Positions 8,647 to 16,901 of a DNA stretch of 31,446 nucleotides are shown here, in pieces. The stretch is from contig JBHAEG010000059.1 of NCBI GenBank assembly GCA_041855445.1, forward strand, positions 1 through 31,446, read 5' to 3'. How positions within the stretch are numbered: position 1 is the first letter of the stretch; the number at the start of each line of letters is the position of its first letter. Made by a program: the position numbers and the translations under genes. Below the pieces are notes generated by a model, which saw only the letters and a program-made list of their open reading frames with translations, was not told where the DNA came from and searched no databases. Origin of the DNA: Faucicola sp041855445 (lineage in GTDB: Bacteria; Pseudomonadota; Gammaproteobacteria; Pseudomonadales; Moraxellaceae).

Positions 8647-10119
8647 ATGTCAAATATTCCTTTAGAAAATACTATTGAAATAAATCCTCAAATGAATACA
8701 AAATTTGCAAAACGTGTGATTGAAATTCCAGAAATGCGACGGATTAAGCGAGTTCACTTTGTTGGCATAGGTGGGGCGGGTATGTGCGGTATTGCTGAAG
8801 TCGTGCATAATCAAGGTTATCAAGTGAGTGGCTCGGATATTAAAGTTAGCAGTGTGACTGAACGCTTACAAAGTTTGGGCATTACAGTATTTATTGGACA
8901 TGATGCAAAAAATGTTGCTGAAACAGATGTTGTTGTTGTGTCGTCAGCGATTGACCGCCAAAATCCAGAAATTCAGTTTGCTTTAACTGCTCGTATTCCT
9001 GTGGTTCGCCGTGCAGATATGTTAGGTGAGTTAATGCGATATCGTCATGGTATTGCGGTGGCTGGGGCTCATGGTAAAACAACCACCACCAGTTTATTAA
9101 CCATGATGCTAACAGAGGCAGGACTTGACCCAACATATGTTATTGGTGGTAAATTAAATGCTTCAGGTAAAAATGCTTCGTTGGGTAATAGTCACTACTT
9201 AGTTGCAGAAGCCGATGAGTCTGATGCGTCATTTTTATCATTGCGTCCGATGGCATCAATTGTCACTAATATTGACCAAGACCATATGGAAACTTATGAA
9301 AATAGTTTTGAGAAATTAAAACAGGCTTATATTCAGTTTTTACAAAATATGCCCTTTTATGGATTGGCGGTATTGTGTGGCGATGATAAAGAGTTATACT
9401 CAATGATTGATGACATTGCCCGTCCAGTCTTAACTTTTGGCTTGGAAAATCATAATGATGTTCAAGCCGTTGATGTGGTCGCTGATGGTACAAAAACCCA
9501 TTTTACTGTATTACGCAAAAATCGTCAGCCATTAGCACTAACGCTCAATATTCCTGGTGTACATAATGTATACAATGCGTTAGCTGCGATTACAATGGCA
9601 ACTGATGAAGGGGTGGACGATGAAGCGATTAAACGAGCATTAGCAAAATTTGCAGGGGTTGGCCGCCGTTTTGAACAACAAGCTTGTGTTCAGCTTGCTG
9701 ATGGTGATGTGGTGTTGATTGATGATTATGGGCATCACCCAACAGAAGTTGAAGCAACGATTAAAACCGCTCGTCAAAGTTTTCCAAATCGCCGTTTAGC
9801 AATGATTTTCCAGCCACACCGCTATTCACGCACTAGAGATTGTTTTGATGATTTTGTCAATGTGCTATCACAAGTTGATGTTTTAATGTTACTTGATGTG
9901 TATTCGGCAGGTGAAGAGCCAATTGTTGGAGCAGATACTAAAGCATTGGCTCGGAGTATTCGTTCTCGTGGTGAGGTTGAACCAATTTTGGTTGATAAAG
10001 ATAATTTGACCACGATTTTACCACGTTTGTTACAAGCAAATGATTTGCTTATTACTCAAGGTGCGGGCAATGTTGGGCAAATTTCCCTTGATTTGGCACA
10101 ACATAATTTATATTTATAA
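8647..10119 (+). CDS. murC: UDP-N-acetylmuramate-L-alanine ligase MurC
   Basis: MurC adds L-alanine to UDP-MurNAc, the first peptide step of peptidoglycan synthesis in the cytoplasm. The 490-residue protein has the UDP-binding glycine loop FVGIGGAGMCG (about residues 38-48), the ATP P-loop AHGKTTTTS (about 141) and the later Mur-ligase motifs such as DDYGHHPTE (about 359). It carries a roughly 30-residue N-terminal extension ahead of the conserved core, which I take as real because a GAGAAA site precedes the ATG. It is 72 bp after murG; a T8 tract lies in that gap but no stem precedes it. Confidence 0.97.
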   Translation: MSNIPLENTIEINPQMNTKFAKRVIEIPEMRRIKRVHFVGIGGAGMCGIAEVVHNQGYQVSGSDIKVSSVTERLQSLGITVFIGHDAKNVAETDVVVVSSAIDRQNPEIQFALTARIPVVRRADMLGELMRYRHGIAVAGAHGKTTTTSLLTMMLTEAGLDPTYVIGGKLNASGKNASLGNSHYLVAEADESDASFLSLRPMASIVTNIDQDHMETYENSFEKLKQAYIQFLQNMPFYGLAVLCGDDKELYSMIDDIARPVLTFGLENHNDVQAVDVVADGTKTHFTVLRKNRQPLALTLNIPGVHNVYNALAAITMATDEGVDDEAIKRALAKFAGVGRRFEQQACVQLADGDVVLIDDYGHHPTEVEATIKTARQSFPNRRLAMIFQPHRYSRTRDCFDDFVNVLSQVDVLMLLDVYSAGEEPIVGADTKALARSIRSRGEVEPILVDKDNLTTILPRLLQANDLLITQGAGNVGQISLDLAQHNLYL

Positions 10120-10149
10120 ATTTATTTTAATTGATTTAGGTGCAACAAC

Positions 10150-11094
10150 ATGACTGATGTAACAGTAAAAGACCCTAAAAAATTTGGCAAAGTGGCTGTA
10201 ATTTTTGGTGGGATTAGTAATGAACGAGAAATTTCGTTAAATAGTGGGAATGCTGTGTTAAGCTCACTAAAACGACAAGGCATTGATGCGACACACTTTG
10301 ACCCAAAATTTGATGATACGGAACAGTTAAAACAGTTTGACCGAGTGTTTAACGTGTTACATGGTCGTGGTGGCGAAGATGGGCAGTTACAAGGTCTATT
10401 AACATGGCTAGGTATTCCACAAACTGGCTCAGGCATTTTGGCATCAGCATTAGGCATGGATAAAGTGCGTACTAAACAACTATGGCAAGGCTGTCAATTA
10501 CCAACAGCACCATTTACGATGCTGGACGAAAATAGCGATTGGCAACAAATCGTTGAGATGCTTGGTTTACCACTCATGGTAAAACCTGTTCATGAAGGTT
10601 CAAGCATTGGTATGAGTAAGGTTGAAACTTTAGAAGAATTGCCTAAAGCATTTGAAACTGCCTCAAACTGTGGCGATGTGGTAATGGCGGAAAAATGGAT
10701 TTCAGGGCGAGAATATACCATTATTATTATTGATGATATTGCTTATCCTGTCATTCGTTTACAACCTGCTATTACCAATAAGTTTTATGACTTTGAAGCA
10801 AAGTATAAACAAAATGACACAGGCTATCATATTCCATGTGGCTTAAGTGAAGAAGATGAGCGTTATTTACAAGATATTTCTTTACAGGCATTTCGTGCAG
10901 TTGGAGCTAGTGGCTGGGGTCGAATTGATGCAATGCAAGATGAAGCTGGTAACTTTTGGTTGTTAGAAATTAACACAGTACCCGGTATGACCGACCATAG
11001 TCTTGTACCAATGGCGGCTAAAGCCAAAGGCATGGATTTTGATGCGTTATGTTGGCATATTTTGGAGCAGACACTGGCGACTGTAAAAAAATAG
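10150..11094 (+). CDS. ddl: D-alanine-D-alanine ligase
   Basis: Ddl makes the D-Ala-D-Ala dipeptide of the peptidoglycan stem. The 314-residue ATP-grasp enzyme has GGISNEREISL (residues 20-30), GRGGEDGQLQG (about 76), the flexible-loop segment PVHEGSSIGMSK (about 147) and the metal-binding EINTVPGMTDHS (about 271). Length is typical of the DdlB subtype that sits in division clusters. It follows murC by 30 bp with an AGGTG ribosome binding site. A 255-bp gap with promoter and repeat signals separates it from ftsQ. Confidence 0.97.
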   Translation: MTDVTVKDPKKFGKVAVIFGGISNEREISLNSGNAVLSSLKRQGIDATHFDPKFDDTEQLKQFDRVFNVLHGRGGEDGQLQGLLTWLGIPQTGSGILASALGMDKVRTKQLWQGCQLPTAPFTMLDENSDWQQIVEMLGLPLMVKPVHEGSSIGMSKVETLEELPKAFETASNCGDVVMAEKWISGREYTIIIIDDIAYPVIRLQPAITNKFYDFEAKYKQNDTGYHIPCGLSEEDERYLQDISLQAFRAVGASGWGRIDAMQDEAGNFWLLEINTVPGMTDHSLVPMAAKAKGMDFDALCWHILEQTLATVKK

Positions 11095-11198
11095 TAAATA
11101 AATTGTAACAATCATCTAACATGGTTGTACAATTTAATGAATATAATACTCAAATGATTTAAAGTTATTTGATAAATTTTTTTGAACATCAATCAATT

Positions 11199-11252
11199 TA
11201 TAACTAACCTATGTTTATTTTTGTTGATATTGATAAATAGTGGTTAGTTATA
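11199..11252. repeat. 11-bp perfect inverted repeat upstream of ftsQ
   Basis: TATAACTAACC (11199-11209) and GGTTAGTTATA (11242-11252) are exact reverse complements separated by 32 bp. No T-run follows, so it is not a terminator. The right arm overlaps the -35 region expected for the TATAAT box at 11267, so it may be an operator or leader structure. Confidence 0.6.
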
Positions 11253-11266
11253 TGGTGATTGTTTGA

Positions 11267-11272
11267 TATAAT
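11267..11272 (+). promoter_or_regulatory. Candidate -10 box before ftsQ
   Basis: A perfect TATAAT lies about 90 bp before ftsQ in the 255-bp ddl-ftsQ gap. The -35 at 17-bp spacing (TTAGTT, 11244-11249) is poor and lies inside the right arm of the inverted repeat, which would suit a regulated promoter. A second TATAAT at 11142 has no credible -35. Confidence 0.4.
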
Positions 11273-11358
11273 TTAATAGAGCTCGTATCTATTAAATCAA
11301 GAGATTTATTGTTTTTAACAAAACGAACACTGGGCATTTAAAAATAGTTTTGGTGAGT

Positions 11359-12147
11359 ATGATACAAGCAGTTTCGGGCACAAAGAAAAATAAGCAACAG
11401 TCACTACTGACTGCTAAGTATAACCTATCCACAGGTTGGTTTGTAGCTGTGGGAGCATTCATTGCTTTATTTTTTAGTTTGTTGGCAATACAACAAGTTA
11501 ATAGTTTGCCTAAAGCACCTATTGTCATTCAAAATCATCACACATTGAGTCCAGAACAAAATTCTGCCTTAAAGCAAGTATTAGGCACACAAGCAGATAG
11601 TAATTTTTTCCAGACCGACTTAACAGCATATTTGGATAAAACTCAGCAAATTTCTTGGGTTGGACAAGTGAAGGTACAACGTGATTGGCAACAAGGTATT
11701 GTCATTGATGTCGTACCTCGTCAAGCAGTGGCAAGATTTGGTACAGAAAAATTGATAGATGCTAGTGGTACGGTATTTACCCCAGCCAGCTCTAAAGAAT
11801 TGACTGCTCAAAATTGGGTCAGGTTACAAGGTGATGCAGATAAGGCAAAGTTAATTATGCAACAAAGCCAACAAGTATCACGCTGGTTTCAGCCGTTAGG
11901 TATTCAAGTGAAAGAAATTATTTTAACACCGCGTATGACATGGTTATTTTGCTTTGATAACGGTCTTTGGGTGTTAGTGGATAAAGAAAATACCGCAGAA
12001 AAGTTATATCAGTTGAGTTTTTTATTACAAAATCAGTTAAGTAATGAATTTTCTCAAATTCACAAAGTCGATTTACGCTATAAAAATGGTATGGCAATTA
12101 CATGGCGAAATAATACTGTGTCAGCAGTTCAGCCACTTTACCAATAG
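11359..12147 (+). CDS. ftsQ: Cell division protein FtsQ
   Basis: FtsQ is the bitopic divisome scaffold that binds FtsL and FtsB in the periplasm. The product (about 262 residues) has a short cytoplasmic N-terminus, one membrane helix (about residues 27-47), a POTRA-like segment (about 53-120) and a beta domain typical of FtsQ. The reading frame opens at TTG 11350, with GTG 11353 and ATG 11359 close by; none has a good ribosome binding site, and I chose the ATG. Sequence is diverged, but the position between ddl and ftsA with this topology makes the call firm. Confidence 0.88.
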   Translation: MIQAVSGTKKNKQQSLLTAKYNLSTGWFVAVGAFIALFFSLLAIQQVNSLPKAPIVIQNHHTLSPEQNSALKQVLGTQADSNFFQTDLTAYLDKTQQISWVGQVKVQRDWQQGIVIDVVPRQAVARFGTEKLIDASGTVFTPASSKELTAQNWVRLQGDADKAKLIMQQSQQVSRWFQPLGIQVKEIILTPRMTWLFCFDNGLWVLVDKENTAEKLYQLSFLLQNQLSNEFSQIHKVDLRYKNGMAITWRNNTVSAVQPLYQ

Positions 12148-12181
12148 TTCATTAACCTAAAGATTTGATAAATAAGCCGTT

Positions 12182-13471
12182 ATGAGTACAAAGGAAATCC
12201 GCGTTGTTATACATCTAGGTGCAAGTGCTGTTAGCACAGTGATAGCAGAAGTTCACAGTTCGCAGGATATTCGTATTCTTGGATTAAGTTCGGTTGCTTG
12301 TCATGATTTTTATCAAGGTGTTATTCGTCATCGTGAACGTTTAAAGTCATCAATTAAAACATCTATTCAAACTGCGGAGGATATGTCAAACTGCAGAGTG
12401 ATAGAGGCATGGCTGAGTTTTGCTAGTCCTTCTTTAGTAAGTCATAATAGCATTGGTGAAGTTCATATTTTAGATAATGTTATTCAGGCAAAAGATATTG
12501 TATCAGCGTTAAGTCAGGCTAAAAGTAGCTATTTAAAAGATGATTTGTATTTGATGCACCATTTTCAACAAGGCATTGCATTAGATAATAACTCTCAAAT
12601 GGTGAAAGAAGTGATTGGCTTGTCTGCAAAAAAAATGCAAGTCATGTATCATTTGATGATGATGCCAGTCGTAGAACAGCAAAATTTGCAACAATTATTG
12701 CAAGAATGCAATGTCAATATTAAGCAAACAATTTTTGATGCAGTGTCTATGGCAGAATATGCACTAACGGCAGAAGAAAAATTTCATGGTGTTTGTTTAA
12801 TTGATATTGGAGCAGGTACAACAAGTGTCTGTGTCTATAAAAGCGATATTTTAGTGTTTACTCGATGCTTTGCAGAAGGTGGACATGATGCAACATTAGA
12901 TATTTCATCAGAGTTAAATATTGCAGTTGTTGATGCTGAATTTGTAAAAATAAACTATGCAAGTGTTGATAGAGATAATATTGATGCAGGCAGTTTTTTT
13001 ACTATTAATCTGACTAACAATCATGAAGAAATGACTATCAATATGCAACAGTTGCTCAATATTACAGAGGCACGTTATAAAAGTATTTTACACAATGTGT
13101 ATGCTAGCTTAAAGCAAGAAGGGTTGTTAGAATTTTTAGAACAAGGATTTGTGATTGCAGGTGGTGGCTCAAATATTAATGGTTTAGTGTCTTTGACCAG
13201 AAATATCGTACAAAATCGAGTGCGTATGGTACAGTTACACCCTGCAATTAGCTCAGCTGTAGTGCTAGGCAATGATGATGAAAGATTGCGTCTAATTTCA
13301 GAACGTATTAGGTTACGAGAATATCAAACTGCTTTTGGGACACTATTATTTAGTGAAAGTGAGGCATTTAAATATAGTGAAAAAAGTTCACAACAATCAT
13401 TACAAAAAGAACTATGGATACAAAGTCTGTTTAAAAAGTTCATTAAAACGATTAAACGTGACTGGGTATAA
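12182..13471 (+). CDS. ftsA: Cell division protein FtsA
   Basis: FtsA is the actin-like protein that links FtsZ to the membrane and recruits later divisome proteins. The 429-residue product has the actin-fold phosphate-2 motif IDIGAGTTS (about residue 208), a glycine-rich adenosine motif VIAGGGSNINGL (about 324), the SHS2/1C region (about 85-165) and a C-terminal basic-hydrophobic amphipathic helix (SLFKKFIKTIKRDWV) for membrane binding. The first phosphate motif is unusual: the expected Asp of DIGT is His11 (IHLGAS). It lies 34 bp after ftsQ, and no clear ribosome binding site is visible. Confidence 0.95.
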   Translation: MSTKEIRVVIHLGASAVSTVIAEVHSSQDIRILGLSSVACHDFYQGVIRHRERLKSSIKTSIQTAEDMSNCRVIEAWLSFASPSLVSHNSIGEVHILDNVIQAKDIVSALSQAKSSYLKDDLYLMHHFQQGIALDNNSQMVKEVIGLSAKKMQVMYHLMMMPVVEQQNLQQLLQECNVNIKQTIFDAVSMAEYALTAEEKFHGVCLIDIGAGTTSVCVYKSDILVFTRCFAEGGHDATLDISSELNIAVVDAEFVKINYASVDRDNIDAGSFFTINLTNNHEEMTINMQQLLNITEARYKSILHNVYASLKQEGLLEFLEQGFVIAGGGSNINGLVSLTRNIVQNRVRMVQLHPAISSAVVLGNDDERLRLISERIRLREYQTAFGTLLFSESEAFKYSEKSSQQSLQKELWIQSLFKKFIKTIKRDWV

Positions 13472-13629
13472 ATAATAATTTTGTTAAGCGTAGCTCGATA
13501 AATTATTGGGCAAATTATGGTAACACAGCAGTCTATCGCTAAATTTTTCCTTTAGAAAAATCTACTATTTGGTGATTGTTACTACAATATATTTTTAAAT
13601 TAATCAAACATTCTCGGAGAGTTGTTGGT

Positions 13630-14841
13630 ATGGAGTCAAAGTTTACTATAGCAAATGAAGAAGCAAGAAACGAGTATGACGGTGCACGTTTTACTGTTAT
13701 TGGTGTGGGTGGCGGTGGAGGCAACGCTGTTGAACACATGGTGCAGTCAGGCATTAAAAATGTAACTTTTGTATGTGCAAATACAGATAAACAAGCATTA
13801 GACCGTTTAACTGTGCCTAATAAATTACAACTTGGTGCAAAAAATAATCGTGGCTTGGGTGCGGGTGCAAATCCTGAAGTTGGGCGTGAGGCGGCCGAAA
13901 GTGAAGAAGATAGCATTCGTCAATTATTATCTTCAACTGATATGGTATTTATTACTGCTGGTATGGGCGGTGGTACAGGAACAGGGGCAGCCCCTGTGAT
14001 AGCTCGTCTTGCCAAAGAAATGGAAATTTTAACGGTTGCTGTGGTGACAATGCCATTTACCTTTGAAGGTGGCAAGCGAATTAAAGTTGCTAATGAAGGA
14101 ATAAATCAATTATCTAATTTTGTAGATTCGATTATTACCATTCCAAACGATAAATTAATGAGCGTTTATGGTAAGATTTCGATGAAAGATGCGTTCAAAA
14201 AAGCTGATGAAGTACTATTACAAGCTGTACAAGGTATTTCAAACATGGTATCTGAATCTGGCTTTATCAATATTGACTTTAATGATATTCGTACTGCAAT
14301 GCAGTCTCGAGGTCATGCAATGATGGGTATTGGGCGTGCAAGTGGTGAAGACCGTGCAGAACAGGCTGCAGAAAAAGCGATTAAGAGTCCATTACTTGAT
14401 AACTTATTACTTAAAAATGCTAAAGGCTTGTTGGTCAATGTGGTATCAAGTTCAGAATTCTCACTAGAAGAATATCAACGTATTACGGAAAAAGTTCAAA
14501 GCTTAGTAGATATTGACGAAGCGAATATTTTCTATGGTGTTGTATTTGATGACGATGTGGGCGATGAAATGTTTGTGACCGTTGTTGCAACAGGTTTGAC
14601 ATTAGATACCACACCAAAAACTGCACCGCCTCGTCCTGCCGTGCCTGACGTGACCAGTCGAGTGAGAATTGAAGCTGGTACAAGAGAAACCGCCTTTGGC
14701 GTACAACAACAAGCCCAACAAGCATCAGCCGAAGTCATTCATCATACGCATCGCCCAATGAATACTAATGTATCACAGCCCCGCAATGTAGGACCAGGCA
14801 ACAGTATTCAAGAGTACTTACGCCGTCAGCAAAATAAATAA
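13630..14841 (+). CDS. ftsZ: Cell division protein FtsZ
   Basis: FtsZ is the tubulin-like GTPase that forms the Z-ring. The 403-residue product has VIGVGGGGGNAV near the N-terminus, the tubulin signature GGGTGTG (residues 113-119) and a variable tail ending in the short conserved peptide IQEYLRRQQNK, which binds FtsA and ZipA. The open frame extends 18 codons upstream, but ATG 13630 is chosen because GGAGAG (13616-13621) sits 8 nt before it and family members start near here. A terminator follows, ending the murG-ftsZ run. Confidence 0.98.
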   Translation: MESKFTIANEEARNEYDGARFTVIGVGGGGGNAVEHMVQSGIKNVTFVCANTDKQALDRLTVPNKLQLGAKNNRGLGAGANPEVGREAAESEEDSIRQLLSSTDMVFITAGMGGGTGTGAAPVIARLAKEMEILTVAVVTMPFTFEGGKRIKVANEGINQLSNFVDSIITIPNDKLMSVYGKISMKDAFKKADEVLLQAVQGISNMVSESGFINIDFNDIRTAMQSRGHAMMGIGRASGEDRAEQAAEKAIKSPLLDNLLLKNAKGLLVNVVSSSEFSLEEYQRITEKVQSLVDIDEANIFYGVVFDDDVGDEMFVTVVATGLTLDTTPKTAPPRPAVPDVTSRVRIEAGTRETAFGVQQQAQQASAEVIHHTHRPMNTNVSQPRNVGPGNSIQEYLRRQQNK

Positions 14842-14862
14842 AATCCAAAATTTTTTACAAAG

Positions 14863-14895
14863 CCCATTGTTTATGGTATGAACAGTGGGTTTTTT
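14863..14895 (+). terminator. Intrinsic terminator after ftsZ
   Basis: CCCATTGTT (14863-14871) pairs with AACAGTGGG (14881-14889) with one G-T wobble, a 9-nt loop, and six T follow. It separates ftsZ from lpxC. Confidence 0.85.
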
Positions 14896-14955
14896 GGTTT
14901 GTAATAGATTGAAAAATTTAAATAATAGTTTTAGGATTTTAATCAGTGTAATTCA

Positions 14956-14984
14956 TTGGAAGCATTTAGGCTTAATGATAGAAT
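14956..14984 (+). promoter_or_regulatory. Candidate sigma-70 promoter of lpxC
   Basis: TTGGAA (14956-14961) and TAGAAT (14979-14984) are spaced by 17 bp between the ftsZ terminator and lpxC. The apparent TTG start of a longer lpxC frame is part of this -35 box, which supports the downstream ATG as the true start. Confidence 0.5.
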
Positions 14985-15033
14985 ACGCCAAAATGTAACA
15001 AAATATTTTTTAACTGATGACACAGGAACTATA

Positions 15034-15921
15034 ATGAAACAATCTACCATTCAACAAGTAATTTCATTATCAGGGGTTGGCTTGCATAGTGGGCAAACCG
15101 TACATATGCGTTTTTTGCCATCAGTGGCAGATACAGGTATCGTCTTTGTTCGTAGTGACTTAGAAAATCCCATGCCCATTCATGCAGATTATCGATTAAT
15201 ACAAGATGCTATGATGTCATCAAATTTAACGAATGAATATCAACAAAGGGTTGGTACCGTAGAGCATTTGATGAGTGCAATTGCAGGTTTAGGTATTGAT
15301 AATTTACAAATAGAAGTATCCGCCTCTGAAATTCCAATTATGGACGGCAGTGCCTCACCATTTATCCAAGCGTTGCAACAAGCAGGTATTCAATATTTGG
15401 AACAAGATAAAAAATTTATCCAGATTTTACGTCCTGTGCGTGTTGAACAAGATGATAAGTTTGCAAGTGTTAGTCCATATCATGGATTTTCATTAGATTT
15501 TCAGATTGATTTTGCTCACCCTGCATTTCAGGCAGGACAACAACATATAAAAATCGACTTTTCAACAAATAGTTTTATTCAACAAATTGCCTCGGCTCGG
15601 ACATTTGGTTTTATCAAAGACATTGACTATCTAAAAAGCCAAAATTTAGCCTTAGGCGGTAGCATGGAAAATGCAATTGTGCTTGATGATAAACAGATTT
15701 TAAATCCAGAAGGTTTAAGATTTGCCAATGAATTTGTTTGTCATAAAGTGTTAGATGCTGTAGGCGATTTATATCTAGCAGGTCATCAAATTTTAGGTGC
15801 ATTTCAAGCGTACAAGTCAGGTCATGCACTCAATAATCAGCTGTTACGAGCGGTGTTAGCTGACGAAAACAACTTTAAAATTGTAACATTTTGTGACGAA
15901 AATCCGCCCATTGCTTATTAA
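15034..15921 (+). CDS. lpxC: UDP-3-O-acyl-GlcNAc deacetylase LpxC
   Basis: LpxC is the zinc amidase that commits UDP-acyl-GlcNAc to lipid A, so it shows a Gram-negative outer membrane. The 295-residue product has GLHSG near the N-terminus, Glu77-His78 in VEHLMSA, His237 and Asp241 in HKVLDAVGDL, and His264 in GHALNN, matching the E. coli zinc ligands and catalytic residues with an offset of one. The open frame extends 26 codons upstream to a TTG, but ATG 15034 has an AGGAA site and lies after the candidate promoter. It has its own transcription signals although it sits at the cluster end. Confidence 0.97.
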   Translation: MKQSTIQQVISLSGVGLHSGQTVHMRFLPSVADTGIVFVRSDLENPMPIHADYRLIQDAMMSSNLTNEYQQRVGTVEHLMSAIAGLGIDNLQIEVSASEIPIMDGSASPFIQALQQAGIQYLEQDKKFIQILRPVRVEQDDKFASVSPYHGFSLDFQIDFAHPAFQAGQQHIKIDFSTNSFIQQIASARTFGFIKDIDYLKSQNLALGGSMENAIVLDDKQILNPEGLRFANEFVCHKVLDAVGDLYLAGHQILGAFQAYKSGHALNNQLLRAVLADENNFKIVTFCDENPPIAY

Positions 15922-15951
15922 TTAACATTACCTCTATTTTTAATTTTTCTA

Positions 15952-15994
15952 AAACAATCTTGATGGAGAGAAACAATCTATCAAAATTGTTTTT
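15952..15994 (+). terminator. Possible terminator after lpxC
   Basis: AAACAATCTTGAT (15952-15964) and ATCAAAATTGTTT (15980-15992) pair with one C-A mismatch across a 15-nt loop. The T tail is short, so efficiency is doubtful. Confidence 0.4.
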
Positions 15995-16059
15995 GAATAA
16001 TATACCAAAACTAGCAGAAAATTATTTTATTAGTATTATTTAATAGTATCTATAGAAAA

Positions 16060-16085
16060 AATGTGAGGGTTTTTCTAAGAAACCC
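16060..16085 (-). terminator. Possible terminator for dciA-like gene
   Basis: GGGTTTTTCTAAGAAACCC (16067-16085) folds into an 8-bp stem with one wobble and a CTA loop. Read on the - strand, a T-rich stretch (TTTTTT) begins five bases after the stem. It is about 200 bp beyond the stop codon, so the assignment is tentative. Confidence 0.35.
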
Positions 16086-16283
16086 ATTAATCATATAGCG
16101 TTGATATAATATTACATTTTTTTTCTTATATGGTAGTTTACGATTGCCTAAAATAAGAATTATTCCCATTATTAGACAAAGCTCATATGCAAAATCGGCA
16201 AAAATGCTTTGGTAGAATTCTAAGAAACGTTATACAAAGTAACAAAAATTACATAAAATTACAATGTAAACGAGTTGCTATGA

Positions 16284-16769
16284 TTATTTAATTAACTGAT
16301 GTAAGGCATTAGAAAGACGCTCATCGTCCGTGACAATCTCAGCAAGCTGTGATATAGTTTGTTTCGTTGAATTGCTAAGTTCACAAGATGTTACATTATT
16401 AACATTTAAATGACACTGTAAACCTAATTGCGTAGGTTTTGCCATTTTATCAAGAACAATCACATGGAATTTTAAGGTTCTAATCGATTGAAAACTTGAT
16501 TGATATTGATGTAAAAAGTTCAATAATGGCTGTGCAGAGTAGTTTAAATGGTTCGCCACAGTATGATTATTTGTGCTTATAGTCAAACTAAATTCATCAT
16601 AATTGGTGACAATAAGTGTATTAATGACATCGATTGGTAATGCCGTATTCCAAGCTTGTCGGATATGTTCCGTTATTTGAAAAAGTTGTTGTAACTTTTG
16701 CTGATGAGGAAATTGAAAATGGCTTTGACGCTCTACCAAAGATGCAAGATGATTAATAGGTTTTTTCAT
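16284..16769 (-). CDS. dciA: DUF721/DciA-family protein, probable helicase loader
   Basis: The 161-residue product resembles the DUF721 family, whose characterised member DciA helps load the replicative helicase DnaB in bacteria without DnaC. The N-terminal half (about residues 20-110) has the family pattern: a helix region with W40 ahead of LP, then strands of the type FSLTISTNNHTVANHLNY and a RTLKFHVIVL strand. The rest of the C-terminus is variable. Location supports the call: in Pseudomonas and Acinetobacter a DUF721 gene stands between lpxC and an M23 peptidase gene, as here. The similarity is weak by eye. Confidence 0.62.
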   Translation of the reverse strand: MKKPINHLASLVERQSHFQFPHQQKLQQLFQITEHIRQAWNTALPIDVINTLIVTNYDEFSLTISTNNHTVANHLNYSAQPLLNFLHQYQSSFQSIRTLKFHVIVLDKMAKPTQLGLQCHLNVNNVTSCELSNSTKQTISQLAEIVTDDERLSNALHQLIK

Positions 16770-16799
16770 ATAGGTGAATATTAGCTTTAAGTGATGATG

Positions 16800-16814
16800 T
16801 ATGATGGCATCATA
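16800..16814. promoter_or_regulatory. 15-bp palindrome in the dciA/M23 divergent region
   Basis: TATGATGGCATCATA has two perfect 7-bp arms around a central G. It lies midway between the divergent dciA-like and M23 genes and ends 17 bp before the extended -10 of the M23 gene, covering its -35 position. It could be an operator; no cognate regulator is identifiable here. Confidence 0.45.
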
Positions 16815-16828
16815 TTTGCTGTAAATGA

Positions 16829-16837
16829 TGCTATATT
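16829..16837 (+). promoter_or_regulatory. Candidate extended -10 of M23 gene
   Basis: TGC TATATT forms an extended -10 box 65 bp before the start codon. No convincing -35 is present; the palindrome covers that position. Confidence 0.35.
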
Positions 16838-16901
16838 AGTTTAACATAAATGTTGAATGAAAAATAATGGTAATCACCTTGAGTGAAAAAGGGGAAAAAA
16901 G

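Larger units (their letters stand above)
15922..16283. other. Intergenic region lpxC-dciA (362 bp)
   Basis: AT-rich and without a coding frame. It holds a possible lpxC terminator (15952-15994), a hairpin that could terminate the opposite-strand gene (16060-16085), and an extended -10 box TGA TATAAT (16102-16110) on the + strand with no + strand gene behind it for about 790 bp. I see no conserved RNA gene. Confidence 0.6.

Noticed and set aside
13539..13916. 125-codon - strand frame over the ftsZ start
   Set aside because: It covers the strongly conserved ftsZ coding sequence; no promoter or homology pattern is visible.
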